10,023 bases of DNA from Burkholderiales bacterium (GTDB lineage Bacteria > Pseudomonadota > Gammaproteobacteria > Burkholderiales > Casimicrobiaceae). Under the pieces are notes generated by a model. The model was given only the letters and a program-made list of their open reading frames with translations, was not told where the DNA came from and made no database searches. Made by a program: the position numbers and the translations under genes. Shown in pieces: positions 9,964-10,023 of the stretch. Each line of letters opens with the position of its first letter. Within the stretch, counting starts at the first letter, position 1. Where the stretch lies: NCBI GenBank assembly GCA_031277445.1, contig JAITMH010000134.1:1-10023 (forward strand), in the 5' to 3' direction.

Positions 9964-9994
9964 CGTAGAGTGGGCAAAGCGTAGCGTGCCCACC
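9964..9994. repeat. GTGGGCA...TGCCCAC palindromic repeat after acnB
   Basis: GTGGGCA at 9970-9976 pairs with TGCCCAC at 9987-9993 across a 10-nt loop, beginning 15 nt after the acnB stop. The motif GTGGGCAAAGCGTAGCGTGC is like a dispersed intergenic repeat found in many beta- and gammaproteobacteria (general knowledge; copy number not visible here). With no T-run it is not a classical terminator, but it could protect the acnB mRNA 3' end. Confidence 0.65.
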
Positions 9995-10007
9995 ATTCGA
10001 TATCTTT

Positions 10008-10023
10008 GGGCGGGTTTCAAACC
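10008..10023. repeat. Left part of a palindrome cut by the window edge
   Basis: GGGCGGGTTT (10008-10017), one C, then AAACC (10019-10023) reads as a palindrome whose right arm is truncated. The expected continuation is CGCCC. If complete it would be a strong 10-bp inverted repeat about 55 nt after the acnB stop, possibly part of a terminator or another dispersed repeat. It is incomplete here, so the call is tentative. Confidence 0.45.

Noticed and set aside
8863..10020. Long minus-strand open frame (385 codons) antisense to acnB
   Set aside because: It mirrors the acnB codons in a GC-rich gene, has no recognisable domain and is rich in His/Val/Phe/Arg as expected of an antisense shadow. The acnB reading is complete with all catalytic residues.

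Overview
The window looks like an ordinary chromosomal segment of a Gram-negative bacterium, most likely a betaproteobacterium of the Nitrosomonadales/Rhodocyclales kind. That assignment is inferred from the gene families and layout: a long type II citrate synthase, a 328-residue MDH carrying GAAGQIGY, an AcnB-type aconitase, an E3 with GGTCTNVGC, and the order gltA-sucA-sucB-lpdA. GC is moderately high in the genes. No phage, plasmid or insertion-sequence gene is visible.

Layout: two divergent gene sets made up entirely of tricarboxylic acid cycle enzymes. On the minus strand, read right to left, are gltA (citrate synthase), sucA (2-oxoglutarate dehydrogenase E1), sucB (E2 succinyltransferase) and the first 75 codons of lpdA (E3), which runs off the left edge. 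The first three gaps are short (41 nt by codon boundary before sucA's upstream TTG, and 21 nt before sucB) with no terminator, as expected of an operon. lpdA sits 186 nt further on, behind a repeat-filled spacer. On the plus strand are mdh (malate dehydrogenase) and acnB (aconitase B), 162 nt apart. The 327-nt divergent spacer at 5881-6207 holds a good sigma70-like promoter facing each way, with a set of spaced direct repeats between them.

Function: MDH makes oxaloacetate, GltA condenses it with acetyl-CoA to citrate, AcnB isomerises citrate to isocitrate, and the E1/E2/E3 complex oxidises 2-oxoglutarate to succinyl-CoA. Isocitrate dehydrogenase, succinyl-CoA synthetase, succinate dehydrogenase and fumarase are not in the window.

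All five complete genes appear intact, with their catalytic residues present. I found no new biological system. The less ordinary material is intergenic: palindromic, probably dispersed repeats after sucB, between mdh and acnB (with a strong G-quadruplex motif), and after acnB (one hairpin cut by the window edge), plus the direct repeats in the divergent spacer.
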